Assembly: GCA_902464565.1 (NCBI GenBank)
Contig: CABQJV010000003.1
Location: forward strand, 53,864 to 117,863
Reading direction: 5' to 3'
Source: an uncultured Collinsella sp.
Lineage (GTDB): Bacteria; Actinomycetota; Coriobacteriia; Coriobacteriales; Coriobacteriaceae
DNA length: 64,000 bases
The notes below the pieces were generated by a model. The model had not been told where the DNA came from and did no database searches. It saw nothing but the letters and a program-made list of their open reading frames with translations. Made by a program: the position numbers and the translations under genes. Positions 8,877 through 16,763 of the stretch are shown here, in pieces (position 1 is the first letter of the stretch; every line of letters begins with the position of its first letter).

Positions 8877-9659
8877 TTAGCGAAGGTCAAAAACAGAGCG
8901 CGCATTTGCTAAAACTGCCGACTCGATGCGCTTTGCGTCACAGTTTTTGAGTGAGGCAATGCGCATCGAGGTCCTTGTGAGCGATCTGATGAGCGACTGT
9001 GCGCTTGTTTCTGTGTTTGGTTCGGCTGGTGCATCGGTCTCGAGCAGTAAACGATCGAGTGGAATCTGTCGTGCGTATTCGCGACCGCGCTTGGTCGCGA
9101 GCATGCGTTCGTTGACGGAAAAATAACAGCCCGCATTACGCGCGCGGGCGAGTTCGTCCGAAGTGCCGCTAAACCAGTGGAAGATGATAGCGGGGGAATC
9201 GGGGTTTGGGATGAGTAGTCCATGCGATTCGAGGACGTCCAGTACGGCTTCTGCCGAACGAACGGCGTGAATTGATATCACGCGCCCGGTAAGAGGATGC
9301 TGCACGAGCGCATCGCAGAGCCGGTTAAGTGCCTGTATTTGTAGCGGCTCACTTCCAGCAAAGCGCGCGGAAAAGTCGAGTCCGACTTCGCCGATGTAGC
9401 GTTCTTGGGCAGCAACTTCGCAAAGCAGATTGACTTCGACAAAACCGCAGTGGCCATCGGCGAGCCACCAGGGGTGAAGCCCAACGCCGGCGATGATGCC
9501 TGGTTGGCGACAGGCGCGCTCGTTTGCGGCCGAAAAGTCGCGCGGATTGACGCCGCAGTCAAATAGACCCAAGCCCAGCGCCGTCGCCTCATCGGCAACG
9601 GCGTCCGGGTGAGCCATTAAATCAAGATGGCAGTGTGCATCAAATAACCGGGGCTCCAT
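8877..9659 (-). CDS. TatD-family metal-dependent hydrolase
   Basis: 260 residues with the TatD order of metal ligands: FDAHCHLD at the N-terminus, GLHPWW around residue 60, GEVGLDFS with its Glu near 90, VISIHAVRSAE near 127, IIFHWFSG near 154 and LLLETDAPAEP near 205. TatD proteins are Mg-dependent 3'-5' exonucleases or phosphoesterases in the cytoplasm. It is transcribed convergently to the sugar operon and lies 14 nt downstream of tcdA on the same strand, so the two may be co-transcribed. Confidence 0.88.
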   Translation of the reverse strand: MEPRLFDAHCHLDLMAHPDAVADEATALGLGLFDCGVNPRDFSAANERACRQPGIIAGVGLHPWWLADGHCGFVEVNLLCEVAAQERYIGEVGLDFSARFAGSEPLQIQALNRLCDALVQHPLTGRVISIHAVRSAEAVLDVLESHGLLIPNPDSPAIIFHWFSGTSDELARARNAGCYFSVNERMLATKRGREYARQIPLDRLLLETDAPAEPNTETSAQSLIRSLTRTSMRIASLKNCDAKRIESAVLANARSVFDLR

Positions 9660-9673
9660 CTCGGTGCGCTCCG

Positions 9674-10471
9674 CTAGTCCAGACGTTGGCCATCGGAGCG
9701 TACGCGCTCAGTGCCGCGGCCGCTGATCTGGCGGATAACCTCGCCGGCAATCATCTGGCCCATGATGGGCGGCATAAAGCTGGCGGTTCCCAGCTCGGTG
9801 CGCTCGTGGATGTTGGAAGGGTCGCGGGGCTGTGTCTTAACCGATTCCTCGCAGCTAAACAGTACATGCAGGCTCTTGATTCCGCGCTTCTTGCATTCTT
9901 TGCGCATGATGCGGCTCATGGGGTCACGTACCGTATCGAAAATGTCGGCAAAGCGGAGGCACTCGGGATGGAGCTTGTTGGCCCCGCCCATGGAGCTAAC
10001 CAAACGAATGTCGTGGTCCTGAGCATATTTGGCAATGGTGAGCTTGGCCGAGATGGTGTCGATGGCGTCGACGACGTAGTCGAGCTTGCCGTCCGTCTGC
10101 TCCAAAACGCTCGCGAAGAAATCATCGATGTTGTCGCTCAGCAGGTATTCGGTGCGCTTGATGACGGTAGCGGTAGGGTTGATGTCGTGAATCATAGCCT
10201 CCATGACGTCGACTTTGCGCTTGCCGACGGTGCTGTGAAAGGCGATGGCCTGACGGTTGATATTGCTGGGCGCGATGATGTCCTTATCCAGAATGACGAA
10301 ATGACCGATGCCGCCGCGGGCGAGTGCCTCGCAGCAGTTGGAGCCCACGCCTCCGCAGCCGAGCACTAGCACCGTAGCATCGGCGAGCTTATCGAGTGCC
10401 TCGCGGCCCATGATAATCTCGAGCTTGGTGTCGCGTGTCTCGATGGCGGCTGCGGCAGCGGTTTCGGTCAT
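9674..10471 (-). CDS. tcdA: tRNA threonylcarbamoyladenosine dehydratase (ThiF/E1-like)
   Basis: 265 residues of the E1/ThiF fold: VLVLGCGGVGSNCCEALARG nucleotide loop, DKDIIAPSNINRQ, VDAIDTISAK, and a C-terminal Cys-containing FSCEES. TcdA (CsdL) uses ATP to cyclise t6A to ct6A at position 37 of ANN-decoding tRNAs. The ATG at 10471 has CGGAGGA upstream. It is divergent from the SdpR-like regulator, sharing a 179-bp promoter region, and is followed by tatD. Confidence 0.86.
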   Translation of the reverse strand: MTETAAAAAIETRDTKLEIIMGREALDKLADATVLVLGCGGVGSNCCEALARGGIGHFVILDKDIIAPSNINRQAIAFHSTVGKRKVDVMEAMIHDINPTATVIKRTEYLLSDNIDDFFASVLEQTDGKLDYVVDAIDTISAKLTIAKYAQDHDIRLVSSMGGANKLHPECLRFADIFDTVRDPMSRIMRKECKKRGIKSLHVLFSCEESVKTQPRDPSNIHERTELGTASFMPPIMGQMIAGEVIRQISGRGTERVRSDGQRLD

Positions 10472-10582
10472 AAATATCCTCCGATGGGGAAGCAGGTCGT
10501 GTTTTAGCTATCGCCATTATAGGTAATCGCCCATAGGTTGCGATGGCGTTTGCTTTGATGTGGTTTGAAGCATTGCGATTAG

Positions 10583-10616
10583 ATAGTTAGACAAACATCT
10601 AAATATTGAGTATAGT
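10583..10616 (+). promoter_or_regulatory. Promoter with SdpR-type operator
   Basis: A -35-like TAGACA (10588-10593) and -10 TATAGT (10611-10616) are separated by exactly 17 bp. Over the -35 lies a 9-6-9 inverted repeat: ATAGTTAGA (10583-10591) and TCTAAATAT (10598-10606), with one mismatch. Binding of an ArsR-family dimer here would block the promoter of the regulator gene itself. Confidence 0.7.
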
Positions 10617-10650
10617 GATCACGTCATGAGAGATGATGAGAGGAGGTCTT

Positions 10651-10929
10651 ATGCCGGGAGAGGGTTTTAAGGCGCTTGCCGATCCAACGCGACGGCGCAT
10701 TTTGGAGTTGCTGCGCGAGGGCAATTGCACGGCGGGGGAGCTTGCCGAGCATTTCGGTATCAGTAAGCCGTCGCTGAGCCATCACTTGGCGACGCTCAAA
10801 AACGCCGGGTTGGTGACCGACGAGCGCCATGGCCAAAACATCGTATACAGCTTAAACACCACCGTCATGCAGGATTTAATTGGCTGGTTTATGGGCTTTA
10901 CAAACACTGAAGGTGATAAGGATGAATAA
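10651..10929 (+). CDS. ArsR-family autorepressor (SdpR-like)
   Basis: 92-residue winged-helix regulator: FKALADPTRRRILELLREG, then the recognition helix region ISKPSLSHHLATLKNAGLV and the wing RHGQNIVYSLN. No ArsR metal-binding Cys motif is seen, as in the SdpR subgroup. ATG 10651 is set by AGGAGG at 10641-10646. Its last eight bases overlap the SdpI-like gene, so the two are translationally coupled. In Bacillus, SdpR represses sdpRI and is relieved when SdpI senses the SdpC toxin at the membrane; the operator upstream here supports autoregulation. Confidence 0.85.
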   Translation: MPGEGFKALADPTRRRILELLREGNCTAGELAEHFGISKPSLSHHLATLKNAGLVTDERHGQNIVYSLNTTVMQDLIGWFMGFTNTEGDKDE

Positions 10930-11626
10930 CGAAAACAAGGGCATTCACCCCACGGGGGTATCGTCGCGCGTGTGGATTGCGCTGGTCGCTCTGTGCGTCG
11001 CCAATGTCGTAGCGCACCTCATGGTGATGCCGAGCTTGCCTACGCAGATTCCCACGCACTGGGGCGCGAACGGCGCCGTCGACGGTTGGGGTCCTAGCTG
11101 GATGGCCTCCGCGCTCGGCGTGCTGCCTCTGGCGCTTCTCGCAATGTTCCGCATGGTGCCGCGCATCGACCCCAAAGGTGAGGCATATCGAACCTCGGGC
11201 AAGTTCTATCAGGGTTTCGTAATCGCCTTCACCTTGTTCATGTGCGCCATAAGCTGGCTGGGAGAGCTTACGGTCTGGGGCGTGGTGCCGGCGGTCGGTT
11301 CGGTTAACGTGCTGATTTCCGGTGTTGTCGGTTTGCTGTTCATCGGCGTAGGCAACTACTTGCCGCGTGTGAAGCAGAACTATACGCTCGGTATCAAGAC
11401 ACCCTGGGCGCTTGCCGATCCCGAGAACTGGCGCCGTACTCAGCGTTTTGGCGGCGCCTGCTTTATGGTGCTGGGTATTGGCCTGATTGTGATGGGCGTG
11501 GCAGGCAGCGTGCTTTCGAGTGAAGTCGTCGCCGCGGTAATTGCGGTTCTGGCGTTTGGTTCGGTTGGAGCCGTCTACGTCTACTCGTATCTGTTGTGGC
11601 GCAAATCGCAGCGAGCCGCTCGTTAA
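10922..11626 (+). CDS. SdpI-family membrane protein
   Basis: 234 residues with about six hydrophobic segments. The DUF1648 signature PTHWGANGAVDGWGP is near residue 40 and the SdpI C-terminal signature GNYLPRVKQNYTLGIKTPWA is followed by WRRTQRFGG. SdpI proteins are immunity or signal-transducing proteins that sequester SdpR at the membrane. ATG 10922 overlaps the regulator's end by 8 bp. No SdpC-like toxin gene is present in the window, so it may guard against neighbours' toxins or respond to cell-envelope stress. Confidence 0.82.
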   Translation: MNNENKGIHPTGVSSRVWIALVALCVANVVAHLMVMPSLPTQIPTHWGANGAVDGWGPSWMASALGVLPLALLAMFRMVPRIDPKGEAYRTSGKFYQGFVIAFTLFMCAISWLGELTVWGVVPAVGSVNVLISGVVGLLFIGVGNYLPRVKQNYTLGIKTPWALADPENWRRTQRFGGACFMVLGIGLIVMGVAGSVLSSEVVAAVIAVLAFGSVGAVYVYSYLLWRKSQRAAR

Positions 11627-11690
11627 GGTTGCGGAAAACTAGCGTACGCAGTTCATAGTATGTTCCGGGGGACTTTTCCCAGGTAGTATT

Positions 11691-11719
11691 AGGGGGTGTG
11701 GGCAACCATGCCCCTTTTT
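11691..11719 (+). terminator. Hairpin with T-run in ettA leader
   Basis: GGGCA (11700-11704) pairs with TGCCC (11709-11713), or alternatively AGGGG (11691-11695) with CCCCT (11711-11715), before TTTTT at 11715-11719. It ends the sdpI transcript or acts as an attenuator, lying 91 nt before ettA. Confidence 0.5.
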
Positions 11720-11746
11720 CGTTAAGTTTCAGAGCTGGTTTCCTCA

Positions 11747-11768
11747 TTTCGTTTCCACTAAAACGAAA
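11747..11768 (+). promoter_or_regulatory. Inverted repeat upstream of ettA
   Basis: TTTCGTTT (11747-11754) and AAACGAAA (11761-11768) form a perfect 8-bp stem with a 6-nt loop, 42 nt before the ettA start. It could be an operator or an mRNA leader stem. Confidence 0.35.
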
Positions 11769-11810
11769 CAAGAATAGGGAAACAGCAGGCAGAAAGGATA
11801 AAACAGGCAA

Positions 11811-13490
11811 ATGGCAGAGTTTATCTACCAGATGTATCAGGCTCGCAAGGCCCATGGCGACAAGGTAATCCTTGACGACGTGACCCTGAGCTTCTACCCC
11901 GGTGCCAAGATCGGCGTCGTGGGTCCCAACGGCATGGGCAAGTCGACCCTGCTCAAGATCATGGCCGGCATCGAGGAGGTCTCCAACGGCGATGCCAGGC
12001 TTACCCCCGGCTACACCGTGGGTATCCTGCAGCAGGAGCCGCCGCTCGACGACGACAAGACCGTCATCGAGAACGTGCGCATGGCATTTGGCGATATGAT
12101 CGCCAAGGTCGATCGCTTCAATAAGATCGGCGAGGAGATGTGCGACCCGGATTGCGACATGGACGCCCTCATGGCCGAGATGGGCAAGCTCCAGGACGAG
12201 ATCGACGCCGCCGACGGCTGGGATATCGATTCCAAGCTCGGCCAGGCCATGGACGCCCTGCAGCTGCCCGATTCTGACATGCCGGTCAACGTGCTTTCCG
12301 GTGGCGAGCGTCGTCGCGTGGCCCTGTGCAAGCTGCTGCTCGAGGCTCCCGACCTGCTGCTGCTCGACGAGCCCACGAACCACCTGGACGCCGAGTCGAT
12401 CCTGTGGCTCGAGCACTTCCTGCACAACTACCAGGGCGCTGTGCTTGCCGTCACGCACGATCGCTACTTCCTGGACAACGTTGCCGAGTGGATCTGCGAG
12501 GTCGACCGCGGTCACCTTTATCCCTACAAGGGCAACTACTCCACGTATCTGGAGACTAAGGCCGCGCGTATCGAGGCGCAGGGCAACCGTGACGCCAAGC
12601 TTGCCAAGCGCATGGAGGCCGAGCTCGAGTGGGTGCGCAGCTCGCCCAAGGCTCGTCAGGCCAAGAATAAGGCCCGTCTGGCTCGCTACGAGGAGATGGA
12701 GGCCGAGGCCCGCGCAAGCCAGAAGCTCGATTGGACCGACATCCGCATTCCCGTTGGACCGCGTCTGGGCAACAAGGTGCTTGAGGCTCATCATCTGCAC
12801 AAGGAATTCGATGGCCGTGTGCTCATCGACGACCTTTCGTTCACCCTGCCGCGCAACGGCATCGTGGGCGTCATCGGCCCCAACGGTGTCGGTAAGACCA
12901 CACTGTTCAAGACGATTGTGGGTCTGGAGCCGCTGACTTCGGGCGAGCTCGAGGTGGGCGAGACCGTCAAGATCTCCTATGTCGATCAGAACCGTTCCGG
13001 CATCGACCCCGATAAGAATCTGTGGGAGGTCGTCTCGGACGGCCTGGACCACATGATGGTCGGCGAGACCGAGGTCCCCAGCCGCGCGTACGTGGCGAGC
13101 TTTGGCTTTAAGGGCCAGGACCAGCAGAAGCGCGCTGGCGTACTCTCCGGTGGCGAGCGCAACCGTCTGAACTTGGCGCTTACGCTCAAGCAGGGCGGCA
13201 ACCTGCTGCTCCTCGACGAGCCCACGAACGACCTCGACGTCGAGACGCTGTCCTCGCTCGAGGCGGCGCTGCTCGAGTTCCCGGGCTGTTCGGTGGTCAT
13301 TAGCCACGACCGTATGTTCCTGGACCGCGTCGCCACGCACATCCTGGCGTGGGAGGGCACCGACGAGAACCCGGGCAACTGGTATTGGTTTGAGGGCAAC
13401 TTTGAGGCCTATCAGGCCAACCGTATCGAGCGCCTGGGCGAGGACGCAGCCCAGCCGCATCGTATCCACCGCAAGTTGACGCGTGACTAG
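11811..13490 (+). CDS. ettA: Energy-dependent translational throttle protein EttA (ABC-F)
   Basis: 559 residues with two ABC cassettes and no membrane segments. Cassette 1 has GPNGMGKST, NVLSGGERRR and LLLLDEPTNHLD; the interdomain linker around residues 240-310 is Arg/Lys/Glu-rich with the EttA-type SSPKARQAKNKARLARYE motif; cassette 2 has GPNGVGKTT, VLSGGERNR and LLLLDEPTNDLD. EttA binds the ribosomal E site and couples translation to the ATP/ADP ratio. It has its own leader with a hairpin and a strong terminator after it, so it is a single-gene unit. Confidence 0.93.
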   Translation: MAEFIYQMYQARKAHGDKVILDDVTLSFYPGAKIGVVGPNGMGKSTLLKIMAGIEEVSNGDARLTPGYTVGILQQEPPLDDDKTVIENVRMAFGDMIAKVDRFNKIGEEMCDPDCDMDALMAEMGKLQDEIDAADGWDIDSKLGQAMDALQLPDSDMPVNVLSGGERRRVALCKLLLEAPDLLLLDEPTNHLDAESILWLEHFLHNYQGAVLAVTHDRYFLDNVAEWICEVDRGHLYPYKGNYSTYLETKAARIEAQGNRDAKLAKRMEAELEWVRSSPKARQAKNKARLARYEEMEAEARASQKLDWTDIRIPVGPRLGNKVLEAHHLHKEFDGRVLIDDLSFTLPRNGIVGVIGPNGVGKTTLFKTIVGLEPLTSGELEVGETVKISYVDQNRSGIDPDKNLWEVVSDGLDHMMVGETEVPSRAYVASFGFKGQDQQKRAGVLSGGERNRLNLALTLKQGGNLLLLDEPTNDLDVETLSSLEAALLEFPGCSVVISHDRMFLDRVATHILAWEGTDENPGNWYWFEGNFEAYQANRIERLGEDAAQPHRIHRKLTRD

Positions 13491-13500
13491 TAGCAAGTAG

Positions 13501-13530
13501 AAAGGCCGCCACCAAGGGCGGCCTTTCTTG
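13501..13530 (+). terminator. Rho-independent terminator of ettA
   Basis: AAAGGCCGCC (13501-13510) and GGCGGCCTTT (13517-13526) form a perfect 10-bp stem with a 6-nt loop, followed by TTTCTTG. Confidence 0.9.
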
Positions 13531-13702
13531 TAGCAATTGCACTGCAGCTATGCCCTGGCTGCTGGTTTGATTCATAATCAAAGTCATCTCTTTGGGATTA
13601 AAGCCCGTTTTTGCTATGAGTGATTTTCTAATTCCGTTTAAAACGTAAAGACGCATTGGGTTGCAAGGACATAAGCAAATCGAATTGAAATATAACCAGT
13701 GC

Positions 13703-13730
13703 TGTAACGTTACAAAAAAGATTATAGAAT
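13703..13730 (+). promoter_or_regulatory. Palindrome and -10-like box before the exported protein gene
   Basis: TGTAACGTTACA (13703-13714) is a perfect 12-bp palindrome followed by an AT-rich TTATAGAAT (13722-13730) that could be a -10 region. It lies about 55 bp before ATG 13771, inside an AT-rich 240-bp leader. Confidence 0.4.
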
Positions 13731-13770
13731 AGGAGTACCTTATAAGTCGCTTCTCTAGAAAGAAGAACAT

Positions 13771-14898
13771 ATGCTTTCGCGTCGTCGTTTTCTGCAACTT
13801 GTCGCGTCTTCAATTGTCGCCTTAGCCGCACGTCCGAAAGAGGTTTTTGCTTCGACGGGCAATATTGATGGTGAGCAGATACAATTTACTTCTGAAATTG
13901 CGCAAGAGCTTGCCGATAAATATATAAAGGGACTCCTCGGCTATTCGTATACGCCTTCTGACCCTATTCCTTTTGTAGATGTTGATGGGTCCCCGCTTGG
14001 TTACATTGTTCCGGTTGTGACATCCAATAGAGCCGCGGGCTATTTGGTTTTAGATGCTTCAGATGATGAAATACTTACGGGATATCGTTTTGGAGACGGC
14101 TTAGTCAGCCCTATGGATCGGGGAGGAGATCTTGGTGTCGAGTCTTATTCTTTCAATAACCCAGTCGTAATGATCAATCCATTCGAATTCGGCGTGCAAT
14201 CTTTGGACGGTTCAATAACAACAAATTGCGGAAGAACAATCCCGGCTGTTTCCATAGAAGGACGGCCTGTCGTTTTATCGAATAAACCTTCAAGCTGGAA
14301 CGATGTTGTAATTTACGCAACTCAAATGCAGGATTACACAGTATCTGGATTTCGTTCCATTTCTCAGTTTATGTCATATGATGAAAGCGAGATTAAGAGG
14401 CTTACCGCCCACTATGCTTGTATGGTGACAGCTTTTTCGAACGTTGCGGAACTGTATGGCATTGCCAATTTATATAGCGACCCTTCGCAATATATGCAGA
14501 TATGGAATTACACCAATACCCATGCTCTTTCCGATGAAGAACAGACTGTTCCCGGCGTTGTTTTGGGTGGAACGCCGATATCAACCTGTGCAACGGGGTT
14601 TACAAATTACTGCGCAAGCAGAGGAAGTACTCTTATCGCCCGCACTGTCTCCTCTCCGGCTATCGCGAGCATTCAAAATGAGATTAACTCTAATAGACCG
14701 AATGTTATACATGCGAGTTTGTACAACGGATCAGCCCATTCTGTAACAGCGGAGGCTTACGCCACACTTACTGGTAAGAAAACTGGAGAGACAAGGCAGA
14801 TGATTGGCATAGCGGACGGCTGGAATTCATCTTTATCCTTCCTGAAGTATGATCAGAGCTATTATGCGTGGACTTATGGAACGACTTTTTCGAAGTAG
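13771..14898 (+). CDS. Tat-exported protein with cysteine-peptidase-like features
   Basis: 375 residues. The N-terminus SRRRFLQLVASS fits the twin-arginine consensus, followed by a hydrophobic stretch and a likely cleavage site near VFAS. Residues about 75-110 (GYIVPVVTSN, GYLVLDASDDEILTGYR) resemble the pro-domain of SpeB/C10-type peptidases. Further on, HYACMVTAFSNVAELYG, GSAHSVTAEAY and GIADGWN could supply Cys, His and Asn/Asp. Peptidase activity is inference and I cannot assign a family firmly. The gene is much more AT-rich than its neighbours and uses codons such as ATA and AGA, suggesting recent acquisition. Confidence 0.55.
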   Translation: MLSRRRFLQLVASSIVALAARPKEVFASTGNIDGEQIQFTSEIAQELADKYIKGLLGYSYTPSDPIPFVDVDGSPLGYIVPVVTSNRAAGYLVLDASDDEILTGYRFGDGLVSPMDRGGDLGVESYSFNNPVVMINPFEFGVQSLDGSITTNCGRTIPAVSIEGRPVVLSNKPSSWNDVVIYATQMQDYTVSGFRSISQFMSYDESEIKRLTAHYACMVTAFSNVAELYGIANLYSDPSQYMQIWNYTNTHALSDEEQTVPGVVLGGTPISTCATGFTNYCASRGSTLIARTVSSPAIASIQNEINSNRPNVIHASLYNGSAHSVTAEAYATLTGKKTGETRQMIGIADGWNSSLSFLKYDQSYYAWTYGTTFSK

Positions 14899-15277
14899 GG
14901 CGATTCGTCTAGCTCTGTCTTTGGTGCTGATGGCTTCATTGGTGGGCTGTTCAACAAAGGAAGAGATATCGCGCGGAGGTTCCGGAGAAGTGACTGCGAC
15001 AGACTCAGGTTCATTAGAAATAGCTGGCGGGCATGCCGATGTGATGTTACAAGGAAAAGGCGTGCTTAGGTCGATTGATGCTGAAGACGCTGTCTGCTCA
15101 ATAGAGGATTTGAAGACAGGTGAAACTGCATCGTACCGTGTTTCAGATAATGCTGCGAATATGATTGAGTCGATACCGATTGGAGCACAAGTTTCTTTTA
15201 GGTATTTTGCTCCGCAACTTGAGGAGGAGCTTGCTTCTCTGGTGTCTATATGTGCTGATGACAGCCAAAAGGTCTGA
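14864..15277 (+). CDS. Small lipoprotein
   Basis: About 137 residues with an Arg-rich N-terminus, a hydrophobic run LALSLVLMASLVGC that is a lipobox with the lipidated Cys near residue 29, then a soluble domain (GKGVLRSIDAEDAVCSIEDL, GAQVSFRYFAP). No known family recognised. Possible starts are ATG 14849, 14864 and 14876; all overlap the end of the exported protein gene, so the pair is coupled. It shares that gene's AT-rich composition. It may be a partner or inhibitor of the upstream protein; inference only. Confidence 0.65.
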   Translation: MRGLMERLFRSRAIRLALSLVLMASLVGCSTKEEISRGGSGEVTATDSGSLEIAGGHADVMLQGKGVLRSIDAEDAVCSIEDLKTGETASYRVSDNAANMIESIPIGAQVSFRYFAPQLEEELASLVSICADDSQKV

Positions 15278-15281
15278 TTTC

Positions 15282-15322
15282 AAACGGCCCTGGATGGTCA
15301 AATGGCTATCCAGGGCCGTTTT
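15282..15322. terminator. Bidirectional terminator
   Basis: Perfect inverted repeat: AAACGGCCCTGGAT (15282-15295) and ATCCAGGGCCGTTT (15308-15321), 12-nt loop, with T-runs on both strands. It separates the lipoprotein gene from the convergent minus-strand gene. Confidence 0.9.
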
Positions 15323-15323
15323 G

Positions 15324-16625
15324 TCACTCGGCCGGGGCGTTGACCTTGTCGATGACCCAGGCGGCACCGAGGCCACCGGTGGTGTTGTGGCGGATGCGCA
15401 CAGTGACTTCGTGGCGCTCGCCGGCCTGCGTGTAGCGCAGGGGGAAGCTTGCGCGGTTTCGCGCGGCCTCGATGGTACCGCGCTCGCGGGCAATCCAGTA
15501 GTACTCGCCGACGATGCCGAGCGTGTCGGCGCCGTAGGGGAGATAGGTCGACAGCTGGTGCAGAAGCGGGCCGGGGCAGAAGACTTCGGTTGCGAAATCG
15601 ACGGGGAAGTCCTCGGGGATGGCGGGCGCTGCAGGTGCGGGGGTTGGGGCCGCTGCGGGTACCGAAGCCGGTGCCGGTGCGGGAATTCGGTCGCAAGCAG
15701 CGGCGGGCACGGATTCGATGACGGGTGCGGGCTCCAGCGTCGCTTCCGGCTTGATCGTGGAATCTGCGGGCTTCACGGTGACGGGCGCGTCTGCAGCTGC
15801 AGTTTCAACCTCAACCTGCGTCGCGTTCTCGTTCTCGACGCTCGACTTTGCCTCGATGGGCGTGGATGCCATGGTGGTGATGCCGGCGTTTGCGTTCTCG
15901 GGGTCATAGACGACCGTGAGCGAGATGGCGGGCTGCGGCGTCTCGGGCTCCGGCGCCGACTCGGTAGCGCCTTGATCGTCGGGCTCGTCGGGCTGATCGT
16001 CCTCGGTCTCGTCGCCAAAGACATCGCTGTTTTGGAACGCAGGCGTTTCGGGCTGGTCAGCGGCTTCTTCGGTTGTCGACTTGGGAGCTTCGTTGAGCTC
16101 CGCAGTGGCTTCCTGCTCGGATATGACTTCGGGATCGGTCGTGGCGGTGATTTCGGTGTCGGCTTCTGCCGTTACCTCAATAGCGACTTCGATCTCTGCC
16201 TCGGGCTCCGGAGCGACTTCGGCCACGGGCTCGGGCTCGGCGCGCTTAACGTGCTTGGGGCGCACGGCCTTGAGGTCCTTCTCGCCGCGCTTTTTCTTTT
16301 TGTAGGACTGCTTGGCACCCTTGGCAGCCTTGGGCTTGTCCTCGCCCTTGGCAAGGGCGGCATCCCAGGCCTCGTTGGCGATGAGCGTGGCATACAGGCG
16401 ACCGCCCTTAAAGACGGTCAGCCTTATGCAGTCGTCGAGCTCCTCGAGCAGCTCGCGCGTGGACTCGAAGCCCAGGTCATAAGCGGCCATGTCACCAGCA
16501 GCGAGCGCCTCCTCGACCTGCGTCATAAACGTTTGCTTGCCGCACCCAATCGCATCACGCAGCAGACGATACAGATAGATGTGGTTGCCCAGCGATAGCG
16601 TGGGCTTAACTATTGTCTTGCTCAT
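15324..16625 (-). CDS. Low-complexity linker protein of unknown function
   Basis: 433 residues. Start at 16625 is set by GAGGAG upstream. Residues 1-90 form a compact helical domain (NHIYLYRLLRDAIGCG, DLGFESTRELLEELDD, VFKGGRLYATLI) that loosely recalls LOTUS/OST-HTH domains, which is inference only. A Lys-rich patch (KQSYKKKKRGEKD) follows, then about 230 residues of Glu/Pro/Ala-rich disordered linker. The last 90 residues are a second compact domain (GADTLGIVGEYYWIARERGTIEAARNRA). No signal peptide or membrane span. No function can be named. Confidence 0.7.
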   Translation of the reverse strand: MSKTIVKPTLSLGNHIYLYRLLRDAIGCGKQTFMTQVEEALAAGDMAAYDLGFESTRELLEELDDCIRLTVFKGGRLYATLIANEAWDAALAKGEDKPKAAKGAKQSYKKKKRGEKDLKAVRPKHVKRAEPEPVAEVAPEPEAEIEVAIEVTAEADTEITATTDPEVISEQEATAELNEAPKSTTEEAADQPETPAFQNSDVFGDETEDDQPDEPDDQGATESAPEPETPQPAISLTVVYDPENANAGITTMASTPIEAKSSVENENATQVEVETAAADAPVTVKPADSTIKPEATLEPAPVIESVPAAACDRIPAPAPASVPAAAPTPAPAAPAIPEDFPVDFATEVFCPGPLLHQLSTYLPYGADTLGIVGEYYWIARERGTIEAARNRASFPLRYTQAGERHEVTVRIRHNTTGGLGAAWVIDKVNAPAE

Positions 16626-16696
16626 GGCAAATCTCCTCTTTACACACCAAAGCATCTTACCATCGCGCGGGGCTTGCTACCTCGGCGCCCAAGGCA

Positions 16697-16729
16697 AACG
16701 GGCGCGACCGTTGCCGGTTCGCGCCCGTT
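16697..16729 (-). terminator. Hairpin after the Ser-rich membrane protein gene
   Basis: AACGGGCGCGA (16697-16707) and TCGCGCCCGTT (16719-16729) form a perfect 11-bp stem with an 11-nt loop. The T-run is weak on the minus strand. Confidence 0.6.
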
Positions 16730-16763
16730 ATACAGGTCGATTATCTATGAGGGGCAAACGTGC

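Noticed and set aside
11463..13496. 677-codon minus-strand open frame opposite ettA
   Set aside because: It mirrors ettA in a GC-rich antisense frame. The plus frame has every ABC-F motif; the minus frame has none and no ribosome site.
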